A DNA stretch of 64,000 nucleotides from contig NC_014640.1 of assembly GCF_000165835.1 (NCBI RefSeq), positions 6,949,096-7,013,095 of the forward strand, in the 5' to 3' direction. The notes under the pieces were generated by a model. It did no database searches. It worked only from the letters and a program-made list of their open reading frames with translations, and was not told where the DNA came from. The DNA is from Achromobacter xylosoxidans A8. GTDB taxonomy: Bacteria; Pseudomonadota; Gammaproteobacteria; Burkholderiales; Burkholderiaceae_B. Shown in pieces: positions 21,948-31,404 of the stretch; position 1 is the stretch's first letter; the number at the start of each line of letters is the position of its first letter. The position numbers and the translations under genes were made by a program.

Positions 21948-22880
21948 ATGCGCAACCTGGATCTGGACCTGCTCCGCACCCTGACCGCCATCGCCCGGCA
22001 CGAGACCTTCTCGGAAGCCGCCAATCGGCTGCATAAGACGCAATCGGCCGTGACGCAGCAGATGCAGCGGCTGGAGTCACTCATCGGCCAGCCTCTGTTC
22101 GAGAAACAGGGCCGCAACAAAGTGCTGTCCTCGCACGGACGCCGCCTGGTGGAGTACGCCCGCCACATGCTGGCCATCAACGACGAGGCGCTGCGCGCCT
22201 TGCAAGACGGGCCGCTGGAAGGCGATCTGCGGCTGGGCGCGCCGCTGGACGTGGCGGATTCCATCCTGCCCACCTTGCTGACGCACATCGCGCGTGCCGC
22301 GCCGCGCGTGAAATTGGAAATCCGCACCGACCGCAGCCCCTTCCTGATGGATGCCCTGCGCGCCGGCGAGCTCGACCTGACGATATCCACGCGCTTCGAC
22401 CAGGACTTCGAGGGCGTGGCGCTGCGCACCTCGCCCACGGTGTGGCTGGCGTCGGCCGACTACGTGCACGACATGCATGCGCCAGTGCCGTTGGTGCTGG
22501 CCGACGAGCCCAGCATCTTCCGTCGGCTGGCGCTCACGGCCCTGGAGCAGGCGCGCGTGCGCTGGCACACCAACTATGTGGCGCCGACTCTGGTGGGGAT
22601 AAAGGCCGCCTTGCGCGCCGGACTGGGTGTCACGGCCCGCAGCGTGGAACTACTGGGGCCGGAGATGCGCGTATTGGGCGAAAAGGAAGGGCTGCCGCCC
22701 CTGCCCGACGTAACGTACTTCCTGTGGATAAGGCCGGACCTGATCAATCCGCTGACGCGGCAGGTCTACGACATGCTCAGGACCAGCCTGGGACTGGCGC
22801 AGCAGGAGAATGCGGCGGTCCAGCCGCCGCGCATCAATAGCGGTCGAACAGATCCTGCAGGGCCGCCGGATCGCGCGTGA
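21948..22880 (+). CDS. LysR-family transcriptional regulator
   Basis: The 310-residue product has an N-terminal winged helix (LDLLRTLTAIARHETFSEAANRLHKTQSAVTQQMQRLE, about 5-42) and a periplasmic-binding-like effector domain from about residue 90. It diverges from the thiol dioxygenase/lyase-rhodanese operon across a 116-base gap with two palindromes, so it is the likely regulator. Its last 47 bases overlap the end of the convergent asparaginase gene. The frame contains a consensus DnaA box at 22723-22731. Confidence 0.93.
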   Translation: MRNLDLDLLRTLTAIARHETFSEAANRLHKTQSAVTQQMQRLESLIGQPLFEKQGRNKVLSSHGRRLVEYARHMLAINDEALRALQDGPLEGDLRLGAPLDVADSILPTLLTHIARAAPRVKLEIRTDRSPFLMDALRAGELDLTISTRFDQDFEGVALRTSPTVWLASADYVHDMHAPVPLVLADEPSIFRRLALTALEQARVRWHTNYVAPTLVGIKAALRAGLGVTARSVELLGPEMRVLGEKEGLPPLPDVTYFLWIRPDLINPLTRQVYDMLRTSLGLAQQENAAVQPPRINSGRTDPAGPPDRA

Positions 22881-23838
22881 TCGAAAGGCCCAGCATCAGC
22901 AGGATGCGGGCCTTCTGGGGATTCAGATCGCGCGCGGCAACGAATCCCAGGCGGGCGTCATCGAGTTCGACATCGCGCGCGACAAAGCCGCTGCCCGTGC
23001 GGCTGGAGCGCACCACCGCCACGCCGCTGGCCGCGGCGCGGCTCAGGCCTTCGATGGCCAGGTCGGTGGCATTGCCGTCGCCCACACCAGCGAGCACGAT
23101 GCCGTCTGCGGCATCAGCGAGAAAATCGATCAGGTCTGCCTGCAGGTTGGCGTGAGCGTAGACGACATCCACGCGGGGCCAGCCGGCTTTTTCAAGCAAT
23201 GCGAGTGAAAACTCGCTTTCCACGGTATGCGTGGTGGTGTTGCGCGAATAGAAGAACGGCGCGCCGCCATGCATGACACCCGCGCGGCCGCGATTGGGCG
23301 AGGCGAACGCGCACAGGCCGGCGCTGGCGATCTTCTGGATTTCGCGGGCGTAGTGCATGTCTTCGTTCATGACGACGAGCGGCCCGCGGCCACGCGCCTC
23401 GGGATGGCGCGCCAGCGCCACCGCGTTGTATAGATTGGCCGGACCTTCGGCGCCCAGCGCGGTGGCGGGACGCATGGCACCCACCAGCACCACGGGCTTG
23501 TCGTGGCGTATGACCAGGCTCAGGAAGTACGCCGTTTCCTCAAGCGTATCCGTGCCATGCGTGATGACAATACCCGCCACCGAGGCATCGCGGCACAATG
23601 CGTCCACGCGCTCGGCCAGCGCGCGCCACACGGCGTGCGTCATGTTCTGGCTGCCGACGTTGGCGACCTGCTCGGCGCGGATCTCGGCGATGCCAGCCAG
23701 CTGCGGCACGGCGGCCAGCAAGTCGTTAACAGAAAACGAACCCGCCTTGTAGCCCGCCGAAGTCGCGTCGGCCTGGGCGCCGGCGATCGTACCGCCCGTC
23801 GCCAGTACCGCAATGACGGGCAGCGCGCGCTCAGGCAT
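22834..23838 (-). CDS. type II L-asparaginase/glutaminase
   Basis: Hydrolyses asparagine (or glutamine) to the acid and ammonia. The 334 residues have both asparaginase signatures: ATGGTIAG at 13-20 with the nucleophile T17, and ITHGTDTLEETAYF with the second catalytic Thr-Asp pair. There is no signal peptide, so the enzyme is probably cytoplasmic unlike E. coli AnsB. Its start codon overlaps the last eight bases of parB, so it is probably translated from the same mRNA as the partition genes. Confidence 0.92.
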   Translation of the reverse strand: MPERALPVIAVLATGGTIAGAQADATSAGYKAGSFSVNDLLAAVPQLAGIAEIRAEQVANVGSQNMTHAVWRALAERVDALCRDASVAGIVITHGTDTLEETAYFLSLVIRHDKPVVLVGAMRPATALGAEGPANLYNAVALARHPEARGRGPLVVMNEDMHYAREIQKIASAGLCAFASPNRGRAGVMHGGAPFFYSRNTTTHTVESEFSLALLEKAGWPRVDVVYAHANLQADLIDFLADAADGIVLAGVGDGNATDLAIEGLSRAAASGVAVVRSSRTGSGFVARDVELDDARLGFVAARDLNPQKARILLMLGLSITRDPAALQDLFDRY

Positions 23839-24757
23839 CCACCACTCCGGACAGGCCCTGGCGCTCGAGCAGGGAATTCAGGTGTTCCCAGCCGTGAAAG
23901 TCGATGACGATCTGACCCTTTTCCTTGGCGCCCACTTTCAGCGCGACGCGCGTGCCCAAATGGTCGGACAGGGCTTCTTCCAGCCGCGTCAGGTCGCGCG
24001 AGGCGCCATTGGCCTTCTTCCTGGGTGCGTTGGACGACTCGGCTTCCTTGGCGGTCTTGGCGACCAGCTTTTCGGCTTCGCGCACCGACAGGCGGCGGGC
24101 AATGATCTGGTTGGCCAGCTGGATCTGCGTGGCGGCATCCACGGCGAGCAGTGCGCGCGCATGGCCCATGTCCACATCGCCCGCCAACAGCATGGTCTGC
24201 ACGGCCGCGGCCAGGTTCAAGAGGCGCAGCAGGTTGCTGGTGGCCGAGCGCGAGCGGCCGATCGCTTGCGCGGCCTGTTCGTGCGTCAGGCCGAATTCGT
24301 CCAGCAGCCGGCGCACACCCTGCGCTTCTTCCAGGGGATTCAGGTCTTCGCGCTGAATGTTTTCGATCAGCGCCATGACGGCCGCGTTCTCGTCGGCCAC
24401 TTCGCGCACCAGCACCGGTACTTCCTTCAGGCCGGCGAGCTGGGCCGCGCGGAACCGGCGTTCGCCGGCGATGATTTCATAGTGGCCGGGCGCGGCTTCG
24501 CCCAATGCGCGCACAAGAATGGGTTGCATGATGCCTTGTGTGCGGATCGATTCGGCCAATTCGCCCAACGCACCCTCGTCCATGCGCGTGCGCGGCTGAT
24601 ACTTGCCGGCGCGCATCTTCGAGACGGGCAAGGTGGACGGCGGACCCTCGGGCTTGGCGGCGGCGGCAGCCTTGCCGATGTTCTCGATGGCAGGCGCGTC
24701 GGCGCCGAGCAAGGCGTCCAGTCCGCGGCCCAATCCCTTGGGTTTCTTGGTGGCCAT
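23831..24757 (-). CDS. parB: chromosome-partitioning protein ParB
   Basis: CTP-dependent DNA clamp that loads at parS and spreads. I start it at the ATG ending at 24757 (MATKKPKGLGRGLDALLG), with AGAGG upstream; an in-frame upstream extension lies in the gap and the GNAT gene. The 308 residues show the ParA-interacting N-terminus (GRGLDALL), the CTP-binding GERRFRA motif at 98-104, a helix-turn-helix at about 157-180 for parS, and a C-terminal dimerisation domain. Nine parS-like sites lie 4.3-5.6 kb away in the same window. Confidence 0.97.
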   Translation of the reverse strand: MATKKPKGLGRGLDALLGADAPAIENIGKAAAAAKPEGPPSTLPVSKMRAGKYQPRTRMDEGALGELAESIRTQGIMQPILVRALGEAAPGHYEIIAGERRFRAAQLAGLKEVPVLVREVADENAAVMALIENIQREDLNPLEEAQGVRRLLDEFGLTHEQAAQAIGRSRSATSNLLRLLNLAAAVQTMLLAGDVDMGHARALLAVDAATQIQLANQIIARRLSVREAEKLVAKTAKEAESSNAPRKKANGASRDLTRLEEALSDHLGTRVALKVGAKEKGQIVIDFHGWEHLNSLLERQGLSGVVDA

Positions 24758-24800
24758 AATTAAATCCTCTTTCCTTCTGTTTTTGTATCCCGAGCCAGGC

Positions 24801-25625
24801 TCAGGCGTCCGCCTGCTCGGCGGGCAGGCGGTACCAATACGCGTAACAGTCTTTAAAACCGTAGCGGCCATACAAAGCGCGCGCGGCTGTATTCTCCGGC
24901 TCGACCTGCAAATAGGCCGTCGTGGCGCCGCTGGCGGCGCCTGTTGCCAACAGGTGTTCAATCAGGGCCGCGGCGTAGCCTTTACGTCGCTGCCCCGGGT
25001 CGGTAACGATGTCGAACAGGCCGAGCAGATCGCCATCGCGGACAGCCAGGCCCGCGGCTACGCACTGCCCCACCGCGTTCGTTGCCAGCACCGGCGAGAT
25101 ATCCACAGGCAGTCCTTGCAGACGCGTGCGATGTTCAGCGATGTGTCCGGATTCCGAATTGCGCATCGCCCCGACCGCCGCCGCGAAGCGTCCGGCATCG
25201 ACAAAATCGAAATGCAGATCGCCCCGGACCTGGGCCCTGGGAGCGAGCGGCGTGCACATGACTCGGGTCTCGTCGGTAAAGGTATAACCGCGGGACTCCA
25301 GTTCGGCGTCGAGGGAAAAATCGGGACCGATGGAGGTGATGCGCAGCACCATGGGCAAGCCATGGCGCGCATACAACGATGAACAATACGCCAGCCGCTC
25401 GTCCAGCGGACGTGTGGATAACCCCAGCACATTGATGCTGCGCACGCGCTTGACAGGCGAATGCGCAAAGCGCACCAGCCAGCCATCATAGAGCAGCTGC
25501 GCGCCCACCGCCGTGGCATTCAGCGCGGCCTCTTCCAGACGCGTGCGCAAGCTGTCGCGCGCGTCGATGCGCGGCGTACTGGAGGCTTGCGTTTTGGTCT
25601 GGGAAAAGAGCGTGACGGCGGACAT
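24801..25625 (-). CDS. GNAT-family N-acetyltransferase within the parAB operon
   Basis: Probable acetyltransferase of 274 residues. The C-terminal half is a GNAT domain with acetyl-CoA motif A, TDPGQRRKGYAAALIEHLL. The N-terminal half is less conserved and may be a degenerate second GNAT fold. It lies nine bases after parA and 43 bases before parB, so it is cotranscribed with both. The substrate is unknown. The frame contains a consensus DnaA box at 25413-25421. Confidence 0.82.
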   Translation of the reverse strand: MSAVTLFSQTKTQASSTPRIDARDSLRTRLEEAALNATAVGAQLLYDGWLVRFAHSPVKRVRSINVLGLSTRPLDERLAYCSSLYARHGLPMVLRITSIGPDFSLDAELESRGYTFTDETRVMCTPLAPRAQVRGDLHFDFVDAGRFAAAVGAMRNSESGHIAEHRTRLQGLPVDISPVLATNAVGQCVAAGLAVRDGDLLGLFDIVTDPGQRRKGYAAALIEHLLATGAASGATTAYLQVEPENTAARALYGRYGFKDCYAYWYRLPAEQADA

Positions 25626-25634
25626 GGTTGCGGC

Positions 25635-26435
25635 CTACTTCAGGTCCTTCCTCACGCGCTCGATCATTTCAGCGCCAAACGAGATATAGGCCTGCGCGCC
25701 GCGCGAGCCGCGGTCGTACACCACGCCGGGCATGCCGTAGCTGGGCGCTTCAGCCAGGCGCACGTTGCGCGGCACGACGGTCTTGAAAACCTTGTCGCCG
25801 AAGTGCGCCTCGAGTTGCGCGGACACCTGTTGCTGCAAGGTCATGCGCGGATCGAACATGACGCGTAGCAGACCGATGACACGCAGGTCGTCATTGATGT
25901 TCCGATGCACGCGCTTGATGGTATTGACCAGGTCGGACAGGCCTTCCAGCGCGAAGTACTCGCACTGCATCGGAATGATGACGCCATGGGCGGCGGCCAG
26001 GCCATTCAGGGTCAGCAACGACAGGGTGGGCGGGCAATCGATCAGCACGAAGTCGTACTGGGTGGCGACGGTATCGATCGCAGCCTTCAGTTGGCGTTCG
26101 CGCTGGTCCATTTGCACCAGGTCGATTTCGGCGCCAGACAGTTCGCGGTTGGCGGGCAGCACGTCATAGCCGCCCGATTCGGATTTGACGCGGGCCTGCT
26201 CGATGTTCGATTCGCCGATCAGCACCTGGTACAGGTTCGACTCCAGCGAGTTCTTGTCGATGCCGCTGCCCATCGTGGCATTGCCTTGCGGGTCCAGATC
26301 CACCAGCAGCACACGTTGGTTGTGCGTGGCAAGGCCCGCCGCCAGATTGATGGCGGTCGTCGTCTTGCCCACACCGCCCTTCTGGTTGGCAATGCAGAAA
26401 ATGCGGGCGGAGGTGCTGGGGGGTATGTTCTTCAT
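25635..26435 (-). CDS. parA: chromosome-partitioning ATPase ParA (Soj)
   Basis: MinD/ParA-superfamily ATPase that binds DNA nonspecifically and is pulled by ParB to move origins. The 266 residues include the deviant Walker A KGGVGKTT at 19-26, Walker A' VLLVDLDPQGN and Walker B FVLIDCPPTL. There is no N-terminal DNA-binding domain, so it is the short chromosomal type. Its ATG overlaps the rsmG stop by four bases. Confidence 0.97.
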   Translation of the reverse strand: MKNIPPSTSARIFCIANQKGGVGKTTTAINLAAGLATHNQRVLLVDLDPQGNATMGSGIDKNSLESNLYQVLIGESNIEQARVKSESGGYDVLPANRELSGAEIDLVQMDQRERQLKAAIDTVATQYDFVLIDCPPTLSLLTLNGLAAAHGVIIPMQCEYFALEGLSDLVNTIKRVHRNINDDLRVIGLLRVMFDPRMTLQQQVSAQLEAHFGDKVFKTVVPRNVRLAEAPSYGMPGVVYDRGSRGAQAYISFGAEMIERVRKDLK

Positions 26436-27121
26436 AGGGTTCCTTGACTACGGCGCATCCAGATGAGGCAGCGCTCGGCCTCTAGCTCAGGCACGCGCAA
26501 CGGCTGGATGTGATCGACTTGCCATTCTCCGCGCGCATGCAGCGCCTGTATTTCGTCCTCGGGGACCTTGCCCTTCATGGCGACGAGGGTACCATCGTTG
26601 CGTACATGGCGACCTGCGAGTTGCGCAAAATCGTCCAAGGATGCGAAGGCGCGCGACGTGACAATGTTGCACTCGGCAGGCGTGAGCGTTTCGATGCGGG
26701 CGTGGCTGGCCTGCAGATTGGGCAAGGCCAGCACGCCGCTCATCTGCCGCACGAATGCCGTTTTCTTTTCGACCGCATCCACGCAGGTCACCGACCAGTG
26801 CGGCCGCATGATCGCCAGAACGACGCCAGGCAGGCCGCCGCCCGACCCGACGTCGTAGACCTTGGCCGGTGTGCCGGAAGCGCCTAGCGCCTCGTTGAAC
26901 GGCCCGACGGCGGCCAGGCTGTCGAACAGATGCTGGATCAGCATCTGCTGCGGATCGCGGATGGCGGTGAGGTTATAGGTGCGGTTCCAGCGCTGCATCT
27001 GCGACAGATAATTCAGCAGCTTGGCCATCGTGGCGGCATCGGCCTCCAAGCCCAACTGCTCGCATGCGCGAGACAGGCGGCCGGCCATGTCCGCGCCGGC
27101 CGTATCGGTGTGTGCGCTCAT
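26432..27121 (-). CDS. rsmG: 16S rRNA (guanine-527-N7)-methyltransferase
   Basis: SAM-dependent methyltransferase of the GidB family that modifies G527 of 16S rRNA. The 229 residues have the family core [21 protein letters not shown] and the SAM-binding VGSGGGLPG at 91-99. It overlaps mnmG by four bases upstream and parA by four bases downstream, giving the conserved mnmG-rsmG-parA-parB order beside the origin. Confidence 0.97.
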   Translation of the reverse strand: MSAHTDTAGADMAGRLSRACEQLGLEADAATMAKLLNYLSQMQRWNRTYNLTAIRDPQQMLIQHLFDSLAAVGPFNEALGASGTPAKVYDVGSGGGLPGVVLAIMRPHWSVTCVDAVEKKTAFVRQMSGVLALPNLQASHARIETLTPAECNIVTSRAFASLDDFAQLAGRHVRNDGTLVAMKGKVPEDEIQALHARGEWQVDHIQPLRVPELEAERCLIWMRRSQGTL

Positions 27122-29037
27122 GCCGCTTGCTTGCGCGAGCCGTAATGCAGGCGCTTCAGATGGATCAGCAGCAATGAAATTGCAGCAGGGGTCACGCCGG
27201 AGATGCGCGCGGCCTGGCCGACGGTTTCCGGCCGGTGGGTCTTGAGCTTCTGGCGCACTTCGAATGACAGGCTGGTCACCGCGTCGTAATCGACATCGGC
27301 GGGAATGGCCTGCTGTTCGTGTGCGATCTGCTTTTGGACTTCAACCTGCTGGCGGTCGATATAGCCGGCGTACTTCACCTGGATCTCGACCTGCTCGGCC
27401 AGCACCTCGTCCGCCACCACGCCAGGGCCAGCCAGCAGCGAGCCATCGGCGTTGCGGGCGGCCATCAAGGCTTCATAGGAAACACTGGGCCGTTTCAGCA
27501 GATCTGCAAGTGAGTACTCACGTTCAATTGCCTTGCCCAGCAGCGGCTCGGCAACTTCCGCGGGCAACAGCCGCGGATTCACCCAGGAAGATTTCAAGCG
27601 CTCGACTTCGGCAGCCACGGCGTCGCGCTTCCGATTGAAGGCGTCCCATCGCGCATCGTCGACGATGCCAAGACGGCGGCCGATTTCCGTCAGACGCAAA
27701 TCGGCATTGTCTTCACGCAGGCTCAAACGGTACTCGGCCCGAGAGGTGAACATGCGGTACGGCTCAGTCACGCCACGCGTAACCAAATCGTCCACCAGCA
27801 CGCCCAGATAAGCTTCATCACGGCGCGGGGTCCACTGCTCGCGATCCAGCGCGAACAACGCAGCATTGACGCCAGCCAGCAGGCCTTGTGCGGCAGCTTC
27901 TTCGTAGCCCGTGGTGCCGTTGATCTGCCCGGCAAAGTACAGACCCCCGATCGCCTTGGTTTCCAGCGTGCTCTTCAATCCACGTGGATCGAAGTAGTCG
28001 TATTCGATGGCGTAGCCGGGACGCAGGATGTGCGCATTCTCCAGTCCTGGCAAGGAATGGATAAGCGCCAGCTGTACGTCGAACGGCAAGCTGGTCGACA
28101 CGCCATTCGGATAGACCTCATGCGTGTCCAGACCCTCGGGCTCCAGGAAGACCTGGTGCGATTCCTTGTCGGCAAAGCGATGGATCTTGTCTTCGATGGA
28201 CGGGCAGTAGCGCGGGCCCACCCCTTCGATCACGCCGCTGTACATCGGCGAGCGGTCCAAGCCGCCGCGGATGATGTCGTGGGTGCGCGCATTGGTGTGC
28301 GTGATCCAGCAAGGCAATTGACGCGGGTGCATGCCGACATTGCCCATGTAGGAAAACACGGGAATCGGATTCAAGTCGCCAGGCTGCTCTTCCAGGATGC
28401 TGTAGTTGATCGAGCGGCCATCGATGCGCGGCGGCGTGCCAGTCTTCAAGCGGCCTTGCGGCAGCTTGAGTTCCTTCAGCCGCTGACCCAGCGAGACGGC
28501 CGGAGGATCTCCAGCGCGACCGCCCGAATAGTTCTGCAGGCCCACGTGGATCAGACCGTTGAGAAACGTGCCTGCGGTAAGCACCACGGACTTCGCCCGG
28601 AATTGCAGTCCGATCTGGGTAACGGCGCCGACCACGCGGTCGCCCTCCACCATCAGGTCCTCAACCGCTTGCTGAAACAGCCAAAGATTCGGCTGGTTTT
28701 CCAGGCGGCCACGGATTGCCTTGCGGTACAGCACGCGATCCGCTTGGGCGCGCGTGGCCCGGACTGCCGGGCCTTTCGAACCATTCAAGATGCGGAACTG
28801 GATCCCCGCTTCATCCGTTGCCAAAGCCATGGCGCCGCCCAGGGCGTCCACTTCTTTCACAAGGTGGCCCTTGCCGATCCCACCAATGGAGGGATTGCAA
28901 GACATTTGGCCTAGGGTTTCGATGTTGTGCGTCAACAGCAGCGTCTGGGCACCGGTGCGGGCAGCAGCCAGCGCAGCTTCGGTGCCGGCGTGGCCGCCAC
29001 CGACGACGATGACATCGAATTCGCGGGGATAGTCCAT
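27118..29037 (-). CDS. mnmG: tRNA 5-carboxymethylaminomethyluridine modification enzyme MnmG (GidA)
   Basis: FAD-binding partner of MnmE; together they make the cmnm5 modification at wobble U34 of several tRNAs. The 639 residues begin [20 protein letters not shown] with the FAD Rossmann motif, include [21 protein letters not shown], and end with the C-terminal helical domain that binds MnmE. Full length. It faces away from the 2.5-kb parS/DnaA-box region. Its partner mnmE lies 15 kb away at 43.8-45.2 kb on the same strand. Confidence 0.98.
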   Translation of the reverse strand: MDYPREFDVIVVGGGHAGTEAALAAARTGAQTLLLTHNIETLGQMSCNPSIGGIGKGHLVKEVDALGGAMALATDEAGIQFRILNGSKGPAVRATRAQADRVLYRKAIRGRLENQPNLWLFQQAVEDLMVEGDRVVGAVTQIGLQFRAKSVVLTAGTFLNGLIHVGLQNYSGGRAGDPPAVSLGQRLKELKLPQGRLKTGTPPRIDGRSINYSILEEQPGDLNPIPVFSYMGNVGMHPRQLPCWITHTNARTHDIIRGGLDRSPMYSGVIEGVGPRYCPSIEDKIHRFADKESHQVFLEPEGLDTHEVYPNGVSTSLPFDVQLALIHSLPGLENAHILRPGYAIEYDYFDPRGLKSTLETKAIGGLYFAGQINGTTGYEEAAAQGLLAGVNAALFALDREQWTPRRDEAYLGVLVDDLVTRGVTEPYRMFTSRAEYRLSLREDNADLRLTEIGRRLGIVDDARWDAFNRKRDAVAAEVERLKSSWVNPRLLPAEVAEPLLGKAIEREYSLADLLKRPSVSYEALMAARNADGSLLAGPGVVADEVLAEQVEIQVKYAGYIDRQQVEVQKQIAHEQQAIPADVDYDAVTSLSFEVRQKLKTHRPETVGQAARISGVTPAAISLLLIHLKRLHYGSRKQAA

Positions 29038-29094
29038 GATGGGGGGGAAAGATAAGAGAGCGTTCGGTGCTCATTATAGAGGCAGGGATTGCAT

Positions 29095-29110
29095 GTTTTC
29101 ACGTGAAACA
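29095..29110. other. parS-like site 1
   Basis: GTTTTCACGTGAAACA, two mismatches to the parS palindrome TGTTTCACGTGAAACA; nearest to the mnmG start. Confidence 0.6.
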
Positions 29111-29221
29111 TGCTTCGGCGCAGCATGAGTGCGTTCAAGGCCTATCGTCGTAGGCAAAAAGGCAACGGGACAGCGCTGCGGTTGATGAATATGTCGGCAT
29201 TTGCCACTGCTTTGCCTATTA

Positions 29222-29237
29222 GGTTTCACGTGGAACA
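29222..29237 (-). other. parS site 2
   Basis: Reads TGTTCCACGTGAAACC on the minus strand, one mismatch to TGTTCCACGTGAAACA. Confidence 0.8.
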
Positions 29238-29352
29238 CCACGTGCCTTCGGCACACTCATCCCGTTTGCAGCTGATAGTCATTGAATTGAACAGATTGGC
29301 GGGGTACGTCCATCCGGAAAAATGTGTTTATCACATCAACCCGAGCACGATA

Positions 29353-29368
29353 TGTTCCACGTGAAACA
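29353..29368 (+). other. parS site 3
   Basis: Perfect TGTTCCACGTGAAACA, a standard parS variant. Confidence 0.92.
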
Positions 29369-29524
29369 CCTGTGCAAGCGAAAATGCTTGCTCAATTCAA
29401 GCTGCAACGAGATGCGGGCAACGCCATGATCTCGGACAGAGAAGAGATGCCATATATGGCCATGAGCAATCCCCCGCGTCAAAGTCGGCATACCCTCTCC
29501 CGCTTCCGCGTACATGGTCGCAAA

Positions 29525-29540
29525 TGTTCCACGTGAAGCA
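29525..29540 (+). other. parS site 4
   Basis: TGTTCCACGTGAAGCA, one mismatch near the right end. Confidence 0.8.
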
Positions 29541-29693
29541 TGAAACGGCTACATTTCTAGAGCTCAAGCCAGCGCCACTGCTGCATCCCTAGGCACCGAA
29601 GTCATTCCAGCATTCCCAGGTAGTAGCAACTGAGCAGAACTTGGAAATGGAGAAGCGCGTTCTGCAGGTTCTCTACTGGATACTTTTCGGTGA

Positions 29694-29709
29694 TGTTTCA
29701 CGTGAAACA
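29694..29709. other. parS site 5 (perfect palindrome)
   Basis: TGTTTCACGTGAAACA, the canonical fully palindromic parS; the only such copy in the window. Confidence 0.95.
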
Positions 29710-29735
29710 TCGGAGTTCGCGGCACCCACTTGCAC

Positions 29736-29751
29736 TGTTCCACGTGAAACA
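29736..29751 (+). other. parS site 6
   Basis: Perfect TGTTCCACGTGAAACA, starting 42 bases after the start of site 5. Confidence 0.92.
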
Positions 29752-29802
29752 TACGCCTACTAGCGAATACCCGACAAGCAGACACCGAAGGTCGAACCAA
29801 AG

Positions 29803-29818
29803 TGTTCCACGTGAAACA
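29803..29818 (+). other. parS site 7
   Basis: Perfect TGTTCCACGTGAAACA. Confidence 0.92.
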
Positions 29819-30016
29819 GAGAACGGACTACTCCGGAATGCAATGCTTGAAATTGACGCCCCAAAATCAGCCTTCACTGCAACAGAATCGAGCATGGACC
29901 GTAATCCCGCAAGCTCTGCTCTGTCCGCGGCCTAAGTCGATCACTTGATGGTTTCTACGAAAAAAAGCGATTTTTCGACCCCTACCCTACCCCTTACCCA
30001 AAAAAGAGCATTTTCT

Positions 30017-30032
30017 TGTTCCACGTGAAACC
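30017..30032 (+). other. parS site 8
   Basis: TGTTCCACGTGAAACC, one mismatch at the last base. Confidence 0.8.
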
Positions 30033-30368
30033 ACAAAGACCATAGACATCAACACTCACCCCGCGTGATCAACCTAAATCCTGATCTTCAACTGTGAAGC
30101 CATCAGCAATTCCCAGCCCGGAAAGCCATCCTGTCAGACTCAAGAAATCACTTTGAACTCCATCGAAATCTGGCTGGAAACTGAAACGTTGAACGCTCCT
30201 CGGAACCAGGCAAGCAAAGCAGTACACCCACCCTGCCAACTGAGGGTATAGCCAGCGAGACAGAACATTGGATAGTTGCCATCAACCCCTTGACTATCCA
30301 ACCGTGTGTCGTTGAACTCGCATAGGGTTATCAACAGCTAGCAAATCCGATAGCCAGACGGCATCAGC

Positions 30369-30384
30369 CGTTTCACGTGGAACA
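30369..30384 (-). other. parS site 9
   Basis: Reads TGTTCCACGTGAAACG on the minus strand, one mismatch; lies at the junction with the DnaA-box cluster. Confidence 0.8.
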
Positions 30385-30600
30385 ACTCTGGGGATAAGTC
30401 GCCGAGAACAGCGTAGCCTTGGATAAAAAAGAGAACGTCCCGTCAAAACAGCAAAGTGCCAAGAACTATGAAAAAGCACAAATGCACAACGCCGTTCCCT
30501 ATGGCAGCAATCGATTATTTCTATTTTGGATGCCTGCCAAGCTGCGACCATGCAGCCACAAAATAAAGCCACGTTGTGGCAAAAAAAACGTGGACAACTA

Positions 30601-30609
30601 TGTGGATAA
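30601..30609 (-). promoter_or_regulatory. DnaA box (consensus)
   Basis: TGTGGATAA, complement of the consensus TTATCCACA, right after an A-rich tract. Confidence 0.75.
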
Positions 30610-30731
30610 GATCGCCCCATCATCCGACAAGTTTTCGAAAAAGACGAATGACGACCATCGATCCCAAACTGACGCGGAACTCTGTCAGCTCGCTTCAGTC
30701 AAAATGCCGCTCGAAAAATCGCGGGACCGGA

Positions 30732-30752
30732 TTATCCACACGTTTATCCACG
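30732..30752 (+). promoter_or_regulatory. tandem DnaA boxes
   Basis: TTATCCACA (30732-30740, perfect) is followed after three bases by TTATCCACG (30744-30752, one mismatch) in the same orientation. Confidence 0.75.
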
Positions 30753-31245
30753 CGCATCCATCCTGCGGTCCGCCGCTACGCGAAAGCCGCGAACGACCCG
30801 GCACAGATTCTTTGACCAGACAAGTATCTTGCACCTCCATAGATGGGTTCACCATCATCCTTTTGGGCGAGGGCCTGCCTTTCATGTGAATCCCTGTGGA
30901 AAACTCGCCGGACTGAAATTCGGCGGAGAACTCCGCTCGCTTGCGCCATCACCGATCAAGCTCAGCCCATGTCATCGGGCTGGCATTAGGGCCGGACGAT
31001 GCTCCCCGAGCGCTATCTTCCGAGCCTATCCCCATTTCTATCCACAGGCAGATGGGCCTTCCCGGGGCACCAAAGGATGTAATTCTGTGCATAACCGGGA
31101 TGGGGATATCTTTGTGAACAACCCTCCGCCGCCAGAGGCAAAACGGGCCGTGATGGCCAGCCGGGAGTATCGCGAATCGTAGGCGCCCTGGCCACGCAAC
31201 CGCCAGAAAACTGCGTTAAATGCCTGTATTCCCTAGGGAAACGCC

Positions 31246-31263
31246 CTGTTTACATATAAACAG
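31246..31263. other. inverted repeat in the origin region
   Basis: CTGTTTA and TAAACAG flank CATA; seven-base arms in an AT-rich setting between DnaA-box groups. Role unknown. Confidence 0.4.
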
Positions 31264-31404
31264 TGCCTGTAAACCTAGACAGGCCCGACATCCTGGCGGC
31301 CGGACATTGTTGTTCCAAGGAAGATGGAATAACTGTGCAAAACCCCGTTGCGGATAGACTATTGCTTCATTGGTGAGCACGAAAATACTCATACCCAAAA
31401 ATAA

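Noticed and set aside
24758..24961. N-terminal extension of ParB by 68 codons
   Set aside because: It covers the gap and part of the GNAT gene, whereas the ATG ending at 24757 has a good ribosome site and the normal ParB N-terminus.
30419..30889. 156-codon frame in the origin region
   Set aside because: It runs through DnaA boxes, has no ribosome site, no recognisable domain and unusual composition for this genome.
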